64,000 bases of DNA from contig CAJYPV010000031.1 of the NCBI GenBank assembly GCA_913776825.1, positions 124,001 through 188,000 of the forward strand, read 5' to 3'. The notes beneath the pieces are model-generated. The model saw nothing but the letters and a program-made list of their open reading frames with translations, made no database searches and was not told the DNA's origin. The number at the start of each line of letters is the position of its first letter. Position 1 is the first letter of the stretch. Positions 52,601 to 61,700 of the stretch are shown one piece after another. This DNA comes from Burkholderiaceae bacterium (GTDB lineage Bacteria; Pseudomonadota; Gammaproteobacteria; Burkholderiales; Burkholderiaceae_C). The translations under genes and the position numbers were made by a program.

Positions 52601-55600
52601 TTGCGCGGTGCCTGCCAGCTTCAGCGTCGCGGTGCTGACGCCGTCCTTGGTCACGCTCACCTCCTGGGAGGCGATCAGATTGCCGGCGCCGCTGGCACGC
52701 ACGACGAAGCTGCCGGTGCGCACATCCGACAGACGGAAGCGTCCACCGGTGTCGGTGCTGGTGTTGCGATAGTCCAAGCCCTGGCTGATCAGGCGCACCG
52801 AGGCACCGACGACCGGTTCATTGTTGGCCGCGATGACGATGCCGGTCACCTCGCCGGTGTCCTCCATCACCACATCGGCGACGGTGGTGGTGCCGTCCGG
52901 GGTCGCGACCGCGGTCTCCGCAAGACCGAGCAAGGCCTCGCCCTGCGGATGACCTTGAACGGCTTCCGGACGGTAGTCACCCGGGGTCAAGCCGGTGAAC
53001 AGATAGCTGCCGTCGGCACGAATCGACGTGGACAGCGTGCGCGGCGAGTTCTCGCCAGGGAAGCGATAACCGATCCGCACGCTGCCGTTGGTCACCAGGG
53101 CGCCGGTATGACGCTTCACCGAGCCGCGCAGATTGCCGGTGCCCGCGAAGGTCAGGTCCTGCTCATGCAGTGGGGTGTCGGTCTCGAAGCGGCCGTCCGC
53201 ACGAGCGGTGGCCAAGGTGCTGGGATGCTTCACCGTCAATCCATAGCGGTCGCGCACCAGCGCCACCCCGTTGCTGTCGCCCAGGGCGTCCGTCTGGATT
53301 TGGTAGAAGCCGTCTCCATTGCTGCCGAATCGGTAGGTTCGGGCAAACAGCGGATGACCGCCCTTGAAGGTCACCGATGCGTTGGCCACCGGCGTGACGC
53401 CGTCGCCCGACCACACCTTGCCTTCCAGACGCGAGCCGTTCATCGGCGGCAGGGCCGCCAGGCTGCTCAGGCCGTCGGCCGGCACCTTGAAGTTGGCGAT
53501 GGCCAGACGCTCTTCGGGCGTCAGACCTTCCAGCGCTTCCGGCGGCAGTTGTTCCAGACGCTCGGCGGCGGCGCGGGCCGCGACCCGGCCGGTCTGCTGC
53601 GAACGGAAGTGCATCAGCGCCACGGTGCTGCCCGCAGGCACGGTCACCTCGCCCCACTCCAGCGTCACGCGGGTCACCGGACCCAGCGCATTGACGCGGG
53701 CATCGGTGGCGCTGCGTGCGGCGCCCTGTCCATCGAACACGGTGGTGACCGCGGGGTTGCCGCCGTCATCGAAGGCATCCGTGTCGCGGTCGTCATCGAC
53801 GACCAGCCAACGATCGCGACTGGAGCCCTGCACGCTCAGCGCGGTGTCGTTGTTGGTGCTGTCCACCACGCGGGAGCCGCCGGTGCCCGCCGAGTAGTGG
53901 TCGGTGATGCGCACCGCCACCGTGATCGGCGAGGTGCCGCGGTTTTCCAGCACTTCCAGATAACGCGCGAAGTAGCCGGTCTTCGGCACATACACACGAC
54001 GCGTCACGAACAGACCGGACGCGGTGTGGCTGTCGTCCATTTCGACCAACTGGCCGTCCTGGGTCAGGCGACCCAGCGTGCCGTCACCGTTGGTGAACGG
54101 CACGGCAGCGCCGTTGACCACCAGATCCAACCGCGAGGCCCGCACATCGGCGACGCCATTGCCGGCGAACACGCGGTTCAGACCGGTCGCGATCGAGCCG
54201 TCGCCCTGCAGGTCGAACGGCGCGGCATTCGCGTCATAGCGGGTGATCGGCAGCGCGACCGCGCTGTCCACCAGACGCAGCGTGCGGGTGACCACGTCGC
54301 CATCGAAGCGCACCAGACCGCTGTCCTGCGCCTGCTGCGATCCATCCGCCGTGCTGGCGCGCAAGGTGAAGTTGCCCGCCGGCACATCGGCCACGCTGAA
54401 GCTGCCATCGGCTTGCGAGCTGACGGTCCAGGTGCCGCCATAGACGGGATCCGGATGCGTCAGGACCACGCGGACACCGCCCACCGGCGCATTGGCGGCA
54501 TTCACCACCGAGCCCGACACGGTGCCGGCGCCGAGCAGCGGCAGCGGCTTGTCCAGCGTTTCACCTTCCACCGCCAGACGCACATCGACCTGCGAGCGGA
54601 CTCGGCCTTCGATCAGCGCATTGAGGCGGTAATCCACGCCCACTTCCGCCTGGTCGAAGCTGAATCGTCCCTGCGCATCGGAACGCACCGTGCGGGTGAC
54701 GCCGTTGCGCTGGTCACGCAGGCGCACTTCGGCGCCCGCGACCGGCGTGGCCTGCAGGGACTTCGTCACCGTGCCGGTGATCTGGCCCACTTCGCGGTGC
54801 GACATCGTCACCACCACTTCAGGCGCGTTGCCGCTCACCAGGGTGCCGGAGCCCGTGCCCACGCTGCGTGCGTCACCGACGCCCTTCTCCAGCGAGACCG
54901 AGAAGTCCCCGTTCAGGACGCCCGCGATCGCCGCCTTGCCGTCGGCATCGGTGACGCCCACGGTGGTGCCGCCGAAGACGCTGCCGCTGTCCACACGGAC
55001 GGTGGCGCCGGCGACCGGACGGCTGTTGTTGTCCACCGCCTTGACACGCACGGTGCCCAGGCCGAGCAGACGCACGTTCACGACACGTTGCTCATTCAGC
55101 GCCGTGACGCGCGAGCCCGCCTGGCCGCGATCACCGGTGCCGACTTGCGACGCTTGCAGCGTGAAGTCGCCCAGCGGCACGGCCGGGAAGCTGAACGCGC
55201 CTTGCGCATCCGCCACTGCGGTCAGCGCCTTGGCGCCGCCAATGATCAGATCCACCGAGGCACCGCCGATGCGGGTCGTGCCATCGCTGGCCAGCACGCG
55301 TCCGCTGACGGTACCGGTGGCCTGGAGCACCACGTCGGCGGACAGCGACTGGCCGTCCTCCTGCAGACGACCGCGCGCAAAGCCGGCCAGCTGGGTGGTC
55401 TCGTTGATCGCGTAGAGGCTGAACTCGCCCACGAACATGTTGTCCAGGCGATAGCGGCCTTGCGCATCGGTGACCGTCTCATGCCGGTCGGAGAACACGC
55501 CGTTGCTGGTGAAGCGCACCTTGGCGCCCGCCTGCGCGGTGCCGGACGGATCGCGGACCACGCCTGCGACCGTGCCTCGGCCGAGGAAGACCACATCGAC

Positions 55601-57553
55601 CGTCTTGGGCTCTCCCGGGGTGATCGCCGTCAGCACGAGGCTGGTGCGGCCACGGTTGCCCGCGCCGTCTTCGACGTCGATCTGATAGTTGCCGGGTTGC
55701 GACACGCTGAAGCCGAACTGGCCCAGCCCATTGGTGGCCGTCTGCTTGTTGCCCGGCTGCAGCGTGACCGTCACGCCGGCGCCCACCGGGGTGCGGCCGT
55801 CACGATCGAACACGGTGCCGACCAGGCCATTGGCGGCGATCTGCAGGTTCAGCGCCAGGATTTCGCCGTCGGTGCTGATGGTGCCGATGCCGCTGCCCAC
55901 CTCGCCATTGCCGGCGCTGGCGGTGAGGCTGAAGGCCCCCACCGGGATGCCGTCGATGGCGTAGCGGCCGGTGGCATCGGTGCGGGTCGAGAAACTGAAG
56001 CGTTGGCCGACCTGCGATTGCACGGTGACCACGGTGTCCACCGCGGGCACGCCGCCATCACGGGTGACGATGCCGCTGACCTGGCCAGCGGCGCTGAAAA
56101 CGATGTTTTGCTGCAGCACCTGACCGGCGCTGGTGAGGATCAGGCCGGGCACCCGGGCGCGCAGGCGTCCGCCTTGCATCGCATCGAGGGTGAACGGGCC
56201 GTTGGACAGGGGCAAGGCGTCGAACTGGAAGCGGCCGTCTTCGCCGGTCAGCACCTGGGTCACGATGCCTTGCGTGGCGGAGACCAGGCGCACCTGCACC
56301 TCGGCCTGCGCGCCGCCTGCGCTGGCCAGCACCTGGCCGGCGATCGAGCCGATCGGCTGCAGTTGCAGAGTGACGGTGGGGGTGGCGTTGAGCGCCAGTT
56401 CACCCAGTGCCGTGGCGACGAGGCCGCTGCTCGGCACGCGGGTGGAAACGGTAAAGCGCCCGACCGGGGCGCGCGTGATCACGACTTGACCGCTGCTGTC
56501 CGTCTGAAGACTGCGCAAGTCATTGAAGCCGGAGAGGCTGGTGAAGCTGATCGAGGCGTTTGGAACCGGCTTGCCGGATCCATCCAGGACGCGGACGGTC
56601 ACCGTGCCCTGCCCGTTCAGTCGGACATCGGCGGTGCCGGTCTCGCCTTCATTGCGGATGGCGGTGTTGCCGCGGCCGAGGTCGCCGGTGGCGGGATCGA
56701 TCACCGAGAGTTCAAAGACGCCGGCGGTGACGTCGTCCAGGACGTAATTGCCCGACGCGTCGGTGGTCACCATGGCGACGGGTTCGCGCGGTTGCGAGCG
56801 CAGGATGGTGACCTGCGCGCCCGCGACGCCGCTGCTGCCATCGGCTCGCAGCACGCGGCCGGCGATGCGACCGCGCGAGCCGAGCTCGATCAGCGTGCTG
56901 CCGGCGACGCCTTCGTTCTGGGCGGTCAGCACCACGCGGGCGGACGAGCCGGGCGCGAAGGTGGCGGCCACGGTGGCGCGGCCATCCTGGCTGACTTCGG
57001 CGATCAGCGGATTGCTGGAGGTGTAGAGCGTGCCCTTGGCGCGGCCGGACAGGTCGGTGGTCTTGCCGTCGACCAGGGTGCCGGTGGTGGTGAGCTGTGT
57101 CGATTGGCCTGCGGTCAGTTTGCTGGCTGCCGCGCGGACCGTCAGGGCGACGGGCAGCGGCGTGGCGGGACGCCAGAACAGCTCGCCGGTATAGACGACG
57201 GTGGAGCCGATTTCGGGGAAGGCCAGATCGGTTTCACCCACGGTGCCATCGGAGCAGACCGCCCGCACGCGGAAGGGCGCGGCAGGCGGTGGCGTGCCGG
57301 GGCCGATGAAGGCGGCGGCACCCGGGATGTTGTAGATGGTGAAGCTGTAGTCCGGCATCAGGGGCGCGGCGCGGTTCATCGCGGTCACGGTGCAACTGGC
57401 CGTGGGCGATGGCGGCGTGCCATTGGCGGGCGTCTGCGCCTGGGCTGTCGTGCCCCATGCGGCGAGCGCCATCCCGGCGATCATGCCCACCCCGGCGAGG
57501 AATTGCCTCGCGCGACCGATGGTGCTCGCCATGCTGCCCTGATGCTTGTTCAT
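46610..57553 (-). CDS. Giant secreted protein of carboxypeptidase-regulatory repeats (3647 aa)
   Basis: Starts MNKHQGSMASTIGRARQFLA with a signal peptide (GVGMIAGMALAAWGTTAQA); ATG at 57532 has a slightly better ribosome site. After an N-terminal domain (PDYSFTIYNIPGAAAFIGPG) and a Big_2-like unit (SQDGRATVAATFAPGSSARV) come more than 20 carboxypeptidase-regulatory-like beta repeats, each with a G-x-V-x(n)-P-V-x-G-A-x-V start and a D-x-x-G-x-F/Y-x-F centre (for example TVAGVVRDPSGTAQAGAKVR, TVSGRVLASDGTTRIGGASV). A separate module of about 230 residues occurs three times (see findings), the last at the C-terminus. No LPXTG, TM anchor or autotransporter domain is obvious. Probably a long extracellular fibre or matrix protein; export beyond the periplasm is not explained by the neighbours. 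Confidence 0.88.
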   Translation of the reverse strand: MNKHQGSMASTIGRARQFLAGVGMIAGMALAAWGTTAQAQTPANGTPPSPTASCTVTAMNRAAPLMPDYSFTIYNIPGAAAFIGPGTPPPAAPFRVRAVCSDGTVGETDLAFPEIGSTVVYTGELFWRPATPLPVALTVRAAASKLTAGQSTQLTTTGTLVDGKTTDLSGRAKGTLYTSSNPLIAEVSQDGRATVAATFAPGSSARVVLTAQNEGVAGSTLIELGSRGRIAGRVLRADGSSGVAGAQVTILRSQPREPVAMVTTDASGNYVLDDVTAGVFELSVIDPATGDLGRGNTAIRNEGETGTADVRLNGQGTVTVRVLDGSGKPVPNASISFTSLSGFNDLRSLQTDSSGQVVITRAPVGRFTVSTRVPSSGLVATALGELALNATPTVTLQLQPIGSIAGQVLASAGGAQAEVQVRLVSATQGIVTQVLTGEDGRFQFDALPLSNGPFTLDAMQGGRLRARVPGLILTSAGQVLQQNIVFSAAGQVSGIVTRDGGVPAVDTVVTVQSQVGQRFSFSTRTDATGRYAIDGIPVGAFSLTASAGNGEVGSGIGTISTDGEILALNLQIAANGLVGTVFDRDGRTPVGAGVTVTLQPGNKQTATNGLGQFGFSVSQPGNYQIDVEDGAGNRGRTSLVLTAITPGEPKTVDVVFLGRGTVAGVVRDPSGTAQAGAKVRFTSNGVFSDRHETVTDAQGRYRLDNMFVGEFSLYAINETTQLAGFARGRLQEDGQSLSADVVLQATGTVSGRVLASDGTTRIGGASVDLIIGGAKALTAVADAQGAFSFPAVPLGDFTLQASQVGTGDRGQAGSRVTALNEQRVVNVRLLGLGTVRVKAVDNNSRPVAGATVRVDSGSVFGGTTVGVTDADGKAAIAGVLNGDFSVSLEKGVGDARSVGTGSGTLVSGNAPEVVVTMSHREVGQITGTVTKSLQATPVAGAEVRLRDQRNGVTRTVRSDAQGRFSFDQAEVGVDYRLNALIEGRVRSQVDVRLAVEGETLDKPLPLLGAGTVSGSVVNAANAPVGGVRVVLTHPDPVYGGTWTVSSQADGSFSVADVPAGNFTLRASTADGSQQAQDSGLVRFDGDVVTRTLRLVDSAVALPITRYDANAAPFDLQGDGSIATGLNRVFAGNGVADVRASRLDLVVNGAAVPFTNGDGTLGRLTQDGQLVEMDDSHTASGLFVTRRVYVPKTGYFARYLEVLENRGTSPITVAVRITDHYSAGTGGSRVVDSTNNDTALSVQGSSRDRWLVVDDDRDTDAFDDGGNPAVTTVFDGQGAARSATDARVNALGPVTRVTLEWGEVTVPAGSTVALMHFRSQQTGRVAARAAAERLEQLPPEALEGLTPEERLAIANFKVPADGLSSLAALPPMNGSRLEGKVWSGDGVTPVANASVTFKGGHPLFARTYRFGSNGDGFYQIQTDALGDSNGVALVRDRYGLTVKHPSTLATARADGRFETDTPLHEQDLTFAGTGNLRGSVKRHTGALVTNGSVRIGYRFPGENSPRTLSTSIRADGSYLFTGLTPGDYRPEAVQGHPQGEALLGLAETAVATPDGTTTVADVVMEDTGEVTGIVIAANNEPVVGASVRLISQGLDYRNTSTDTGGRFRLSDVRTGSFVVRASGAGNLIASQEVSVTKDGVSTATLKLAGTAQLRVLVRYARGVPAAATRVVVNDYLSATTNGAGIATLEVPSATPLAVRTWHPDNSSLQASGSALVAENGSVGDLTLDLPPAAAIVGQVLRPDGVTPAAGVALTLRGADGKVLKTGNSDSLGGFRFAGLLLRQHTVSAEDPANAKFADADVSLSTDGEEPSIKLVLADNRISLPANLWDANDFLYDIQSGGDVGGGWRHQVDWWSSNYPVYNSGAAKLSINGQAFTGDSSALLEVGRRQFAIAQPTPIAGLNVTRKVYVPRGGYFARYLDVLENTGTSPVTVSVALDTRYAGYYGVPSVIRGSTGSNTLQAGAQGDLWAVLDDDNDVDPFNTLSTPATATVLSNAQAGLSTDVFRFDADNLTLKTQWSSVTVPAGGRVSLLHFQVQQVNRAGAIAAAERLTQLPPEALQSLTDEERASVLNFRLPEGQSTVDALPSLTGAVRGRLLEGDQRTVVGNNSFQVRSSHPLFNRTYTNGGCLASDLGSLRTAADGTYTFAGVLLDRGSISLPVGSDVEVRANAVQCQYYTPTGHVLTRLPSLAGTVKLTGGQTPDTVDVIFPSGILTGTVIGPADFGVTSGTVATNVNGYQAGVSIAADGTYVFPGLPAGTRDLSINVPHPQGSALTGTAAGTTVVLGEVRVTDLALEATGGVTGAVVTANGEASVGGWVTLQSQDGRYLTRSTTTDSLGRFQLSALPVGNWLMSVTDPRTQAQTRRVIAVSQGQTNNESVTLIGTGAMTLTVKFARGAVAPDVPVYLTSDAINGEVLAGRTDAQGVLNFLVPEGNYTVRVRHINDNYYSNGWVTSSGTITVNNEQRALTLNLPARASLDVRLVNADTGNSAVANASVYMTDGQCTDCYMGRTNSQGRLTINSVWEGAYTVRVQTDTGMTTSVRGTVDASVDGRTMSQTLSLTAKLDYFGVYTFVTERQVLSVQAKAGDVISVGINGAAVQGQPSGYLTRAAVFSPELRELARGYGYDSRNSFAQYNELNNLTAITAPADGTYGIVISPYYTNTSYLGGYRLQVKVNGAAAEVVPYAAGGTVRGTVFRVDGTTPIAGQTVEIESNDTLRLRTRVKSDATGQFTVSGVPVSWTVARAMDPISGQAIRSNSSQVSAGNTSVIDLTMPVISTFQVQASIEGAGLRVPGQVPLLLADESGQRNVGSLIFSSGKSVSEVLTVTGYGEQVILTATHPDNAIVAASKSLTVTDGSTHTVQLALAQASLSGRTLNGAGDAAPNVYVELRFQNGRYLTGVQSDSTGRYVFNVVPAGQPLTLTVYEPQSGLRTVETVTPTAGQALVQDLRMVSVGSVVGTVRRSNGEGIPNVQVMASFADPVEGSGNRYGYTDDQGAYRIDGLPAGRSLDVQASYWTPFGTFTGTGTTSIPTHGAEVPLDLTIDMPTGRVRVQVQMADNSVPSDPACYRLSLTMGSGGGGGGEGPPSVRRMSEGGEGGEVGRYDRYYVPCVGTWVEFDSVIPGPISVDGTFHYEGHFGPVTGTAVNNQTTDVTVIMSVVRASLRYGDGTPVTQPSGYVQLPDRTVNGEMDDQGNLVFYGLPAGDHVARLQDAYSSGLYVEVPFTLTSDQAALTLQGVLPATGRITGVVRNQNGEPMTEVQVYARSTGLSLDQRVFTDGEGRYEFSRVVLGDVTVTAIHPGGLNLATATGTLAAQGQALELNLQFPAAGTVEGRLTDASGSPIVSSEVRLRLTSGGALFTDGLRSVWTDGDGRFTFSDVAPGGFQLLAYDSDNYENLGLARGRAKADETVTVDVVMGTGVRLGHGLDDPSNNYRIDVYGDGTIYPFGMPEGGGEPFSGAGMQLAVKGLPFPSSDGALVLQDRRELEIGPFSMGQLEVSRRVYVPAAGGFARVLETLTNLGPSEIVVPVELTADPISGSGSRILVDPATNGRRLAQFAPPEGDYGGAVALVMAGAGGTAPSLVTFSEGLAYSRYQLTIGAGQTVRLLNYAVVSSPQEAAAARQQGEGLRDGTVPAQFLGIGSTERPQIKNFNLP

Positions 57554-57631
57554 GTTGTGTGTGCTGTCTGCGTTCTTGCTTTGCCGGTGCGAGGCCCTAC
57601 CCTCGCATCGACCGCTTGGCGTTCTCTGGTC

Positions 57632-58264
57632 TCAGCGCTTGGACGGCCGCGCGGTGGACTCCATCACCACGGGAGCCAATGAGGTGAAGCGTCGCTGATC
57701 GGTGTCCCAAAGCTGCTGGATCGGATCGCTGGCGAGTTCCTGCGTCAGGCGCCAGCCGGACGGCTCGCGACGCAGCACCAAGGTGTCCTGAATCGACACC
57801 GTCTCGCCCTTCATCAGTTGGTACTTCACCAGCACCAACGCGCCCAGCTCGCCGTACTTCTCGAGGCGGATGCGACCGTCCGCTCCGAACTGCTCTTTCC
57901 ATTCCCGTCCCACGTCCGCGGCGACGAGCTTGCGATCGCTCATTCGTTGCTGAATGCGACGTGCGCCGCTGTCGTTCCAGGTGCGCAGGAACCAGTCCAC
58001 ATCGCCCTTGCGCATGGCTGAGAAGTGGCTCGTGATCGCGGCCTCGGGCGTGTCGTAGGCGGCGTCCTTCTCATTCGCGACCAGGTCGATGTAGGCGTTG
58101 TCCTTGTAGCGCGAGAGCTTGATCGGGTAGGAGTACTCGACCACGGTTTGCGTCATGGCCACGAAGTCTTTGGACAGGTCGGCGGCCATGGCGGAACCCG
58201 CCATCGAGCCAGCGAGCGATCCAGCCAACAACATGACCCAACCAACAACAGTGCGTTCAAACAT
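57632..58264 (-). CDS. Secreted protein of unknown function (210 aa)
   Basis: From ATG 58264 (MFERTVVGWVMLLAGSLAGS) with GAGG upstream; the longer frame to 58300 overlaps the previous gene. Signal peptide ends at SAMAAD. The mature domain has an NTF2/SnoaL-like pattern: AYDTPEAAITSHFSAMRKGD, VDWFLRTWNDSGARRIQQRM, GALVLVKYQLMKGETVSIQD, VLRREPSGWRLTQELASDPI. A cone-shaped binding fold of this type would suit a ligand or partner. Located 78 bases upstream of the giant gene and 16 bases after the 160-aa gene. Confidence 0.75.
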   Translation of the reverse strand: MFERTVVGWVMLLAGSLAGSMAGSAMAADLSKDFVAMTQTVVEYSYPIKLSRYKDNAYIDLVANEKDAAYDTPEAAITSHFSAMRKGDVDWFLRTWNDSGARRIQQRMSDRKLVAADVGREWKEQFGADGRIRLEKYGELGALVLVKYQLMKGETVSIQDTLVLRREPSGWRLTQELASDPIQQLWDTDQRRFTSLAPVVMESTARPSKR

Positions 58265-58280
58265 GGACGACCTCAAAAAC

Positions 58281-58763
58281 TCATTCTGAAAACGACTCAC
58301 CCGGCCTGCGGCTGAGCACTCTGACCAACAGCACGTCCTCAGCGCGACGTATCACCAGCCCGGCATGCCCCAGATCGCAGACCTCGACCGGCACCTGCCG
58401 TGCATCCGGGAAATGCGAGGAAAAGACACTGGTCCACCAGATCCGTGGCGCTGCCGCCGAGGCGGCGTCGCTCACCGGCCGGTGCTCCACCACCTCCCAG
58501 CAGGTCTCGCCGGACAACACACCGTCGGACAGCCGGGCAGTCACCCAGCGACCGGAAGCCAGGGCCCGATGAACCTCCGCCACGTGACCACGCCGAGCGA
58601 AGAACGCCATGGTGGAGATGGCCGCCAGCACGGCGGCGATCCAACCCAGCGCGTCGCTCTCCAGCCACCAGGCGACGGCCCCCATGACCGCGATGGCGAC
58701 CGCATGCCATCGGGCGTGGTCCGAGGAAATGCCCGAGGTGGTGATGCGCAGGTGCGAAGTCAC
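58281..58763 (-). CDS. Small membrane protein of the giant-protein operon
   Basis: A 160-residue protein with one or two membrane segments near residues 22-52 (HAVAIAVMGAVAWWLESDAL, GWIAAVLAAISTMAFFARRG) and a soluble C-terminal domain (GRWVTARLSDGVLSGETCWE, VPVEVCDLGHAGLVIRRAED). Starts three bases after the stop of the 1614-aa gene, so translation is coupled. Might help to place or secrete the large protein; no family recognised. Confidence 0.75.
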   Translation of the reverse strand: MTSHLRITTSGISSDHARWHAVAIAVMGAVAWWLESDALGWIAAVLAAISTMAFFARRGHVAEVHRALASGRWVTARLSDGVLSGETCWEVVEHRPVSDAASAAAPRIWWTSVFSSHFPDARQVPVEVCDLGHAGLVIRRAEDVLLVRVLSRRPGESFSE

Positions 58764-58766
58764 GCA

Positions 58767-61700
58767 TCAATCCGACACCGGCAGGAATTCAAGATGGCCG
58801 TCCATGTACGCGTCAAACGTATCGGCATACCAGACGATGCTTTCCTTGAAGTTCCAGACTTCAATTTCCGACTTGATGAACCAGTACAGCGTGGCCTTGC
58901 CGTCCCAGCTGGGCAGTGCCTTCCCGTTGTTCTTCACCACGGCGCCACCGCTGGCGGTGATGCCTCCCGCCAACGGCACGACCTTGGCCTTGATGACCTT
59001 GCCGTCCTTGTCCGTGATCGAGGTCTCGCCAGACAGGCGGGCTTCCAGCTCGCCGGTGCCGCTGAGCGTGATGCCGCCGGTGACTTGCCAGACCTTGTCG
59101 CAACCCTTGCGCACCAGGGAGGGGGTGTTGAAGCCCGCGGTCGCCTTCACCTTGGCGAAGACGCCCACATCAATGTCCCCTGCCGCATTCGGCACGATCT
59201 TCTTGATCAGATTGATCAGGCCCTTCTTGATGATGGCCTTCGCCGGCAGCACATCCCCTTCAGCCTCCGCCTCGAAGTCGGCAAACGCGGAGACGTTGAG
59301 GTTCTTGCCGATGCGTCGCTCGTTGGCGCAGCAGATCTCGCGCTCACCGAACTGAACCTTCGACTTCATCTTCCACTTCACGCTTTCCAGCCAAAGGGCC
59401 TTCAGCAATTTCATGGTGACCTGCTGAGCCTTGGATTCGCCCATCTTCAATTCGTAGGTCACCACCTTGGCCTTGTCGCTCTCCTTGTTGTTCTGCGACG
59501 GGTCCCAATCGCAGGTCGGGCATTCCGAGCCTTGCTGCGACGGTGCCTTGCAGAACTCGCAATCCGGCTTGTTCTTGCTGCACTTGTCAGGGTCGTAGCG
59601 GCACAGGCCGCCCCAACCGGCCTTGGTCAGGCCCGATCCCGCGTCGGTGACCAGCACGGCACCGTCCTCGCTGACGGTGGCCCGGCCCATCGGCACGTAC
59701 TGGCCCAGGTCATGGTCCCACTGCACGATCGGCAGGTTGTCGCCAGGGGGCTGACCGCTGGCGTTGGGCAGCGTGACCTGGATCGGCGGATCGAAGCGCG
59801 TGCCGGCAGGCTGGATCGTCCAGGCCGGCACACCGAAGGTCGCGCCACCGGCCGGCGGCGCCATCGGCAGCTTGTCGGCGGTCACCGGACTCACCACCAG
59901 CGTGCCCACCCGCGAGCCATCGGGGAAGGTCACGCTGTTGGCCTTGACCTTCATCTGGAAGCCGTCGATGCCGGGAATGGTCAGCACCACATCCTCATTG
60001 CCGCCGACCACCTTGGCGGAAGAAGTCAGCAACGGCGGCAGATAGATCGGGTGCGGCAGTGCGTTCTCTTGTCCCTTCACGACGAAGGATTCGAAGTGCA
60101 GGCTCGGCCACTGTTGGCGGGCCGGATCATTGGTCGGGTTGACCGTGCGGCCGTCCACAAACAGATCGATGCGACCGGCCGGCACATTCACCAGCTCGAA
60201 ACCGCCCTGCTCATCGGTGGTGCTGGACAGCGAGGTGCGCGCAATGCTCACCCGCACGCCAGCCAGCGGCTGACCGCGGTCCGTGTAGACCTGACCCCGG
60301 AAGACGGCCGGGCCATCCACGGGCGCCAGCGCCCGCACCACGAAGGTCGCGTTGCCGGTGAGATCCGCCGCCTGGTCCGGATCGCCGCCTTCACGCTTGA
60401 CGGCCTTGGCGGAGATCCGAACGACGCCAGGCTGGGTGCCGATCCACGGACGCGCCGCCACCAGACCATTCTTGTCGGTGCTCAGGATGAGACGTCGACC
60501 ACCATCGCGCGCCACGGCGCCCGGAATGTCGGCGAAGTAGGCATCACCCTCCTCCACCGTGTAGACCACGGGAACGCCGGGCAGCGTGTTGTCGTCGCGG
60601 TCGCGCACGATCACGCTCATCAACTCCAGCGGTTGCGCCGAGGTCTCGGCGAACTGGCTGATGCCCAGGTCCGCATTGACCTTGGCCACCGCGCCTCGCG
60701 CCGTCGTGGCCACGAAAGTCACCGGTTGTCCCATTTCAGGCAGGCTGGCTTCCACCACATTGGCGCCAGGCCCGGACTGCTTGCCGACCTTCATCCAGAC
60801 CTGGGCGCGGCCGAACGCATCGGTCGTCACCGACAGATTGCGTGCGGCGGTGGCGCCGTTCACCGGCGTGTCCGCGCCCTGGGTGGTGCTGATCGTTCCG
60901 GTCCCGCGAGTGACATCGAATCGAACCGCCAGATTGCCCAGCGGTTCACCGGCCGCATTCAAGGCCACGACCTGCAACGGCTTGGCCAGTTCAGCGTAGG
61001 CCTCGCCCTGTTGATGATTGCCCCCGACCAGCGTCAGCCGGGAGGACCCGACCGCGATGCGATGCACCTTCAGCTCCTGCGCGCGAGCATTGCCGAACTG
61101 GTCGGTCGCGCTGACGACGATCCGGTTGTCTCCCAACTGGAGCGGCACTTCCGGCACGAGGAAATAGCGGTCCGCGACCTGGGTCGGACGGCCGCCGCTC
61201 ACCGGCTGGTCATTGACAAAGACCGTGACCGTCGGCTCCGGCGCACCCGCCATGGCTTCCACCGCGTCATTCACCATGCCGCGCACATCCACCCGCGAAT
61301 CGCTGGTGACCCAGCCCTGCACCGGGGATTCCACGCGCAGGATGGGCGCCGTCTGGTCCACGCTGACGGTGATCGCCGTGCTGCTCACCCGCCCTTGGGC
61401 ATCGGTGGCCACCGCGGTGATCATGTTGGTGCCTTCCCGCAGGAAGAAATTGGGGAAGGTGAATTCCAGGCCACCGTTCTGCAGCAGGGCCTGCTGTTGG
61501 TTGATCGACACCGAGACCACCGGCTTGCTCAGCCGGCCGGTGATGTTCACCGGACGCTCCACCGACCCGGTCAGATCCCCCGGGCTGGTCGCCAGCGCGC
61601 GACCGAGCATCGCCTTGTCAGCCGGGCTGGTGATCACGATCTTGGGCGGCGCGTCGTAGGTGACCTCCATGGTCGCGCCACGGGTGGCGCCGTCCTCGAA

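Noticed and set aside
47675..57682. Plus-strand open frame of 3335 residues antisense to the giant gene
   Set aside because: Its translation is His/Arg/Gly/Ala-rich without domains, there is no ribosome site, and it mirrors the codon bias of the minus-strand gene, whose repeats and signal peptide are clear.
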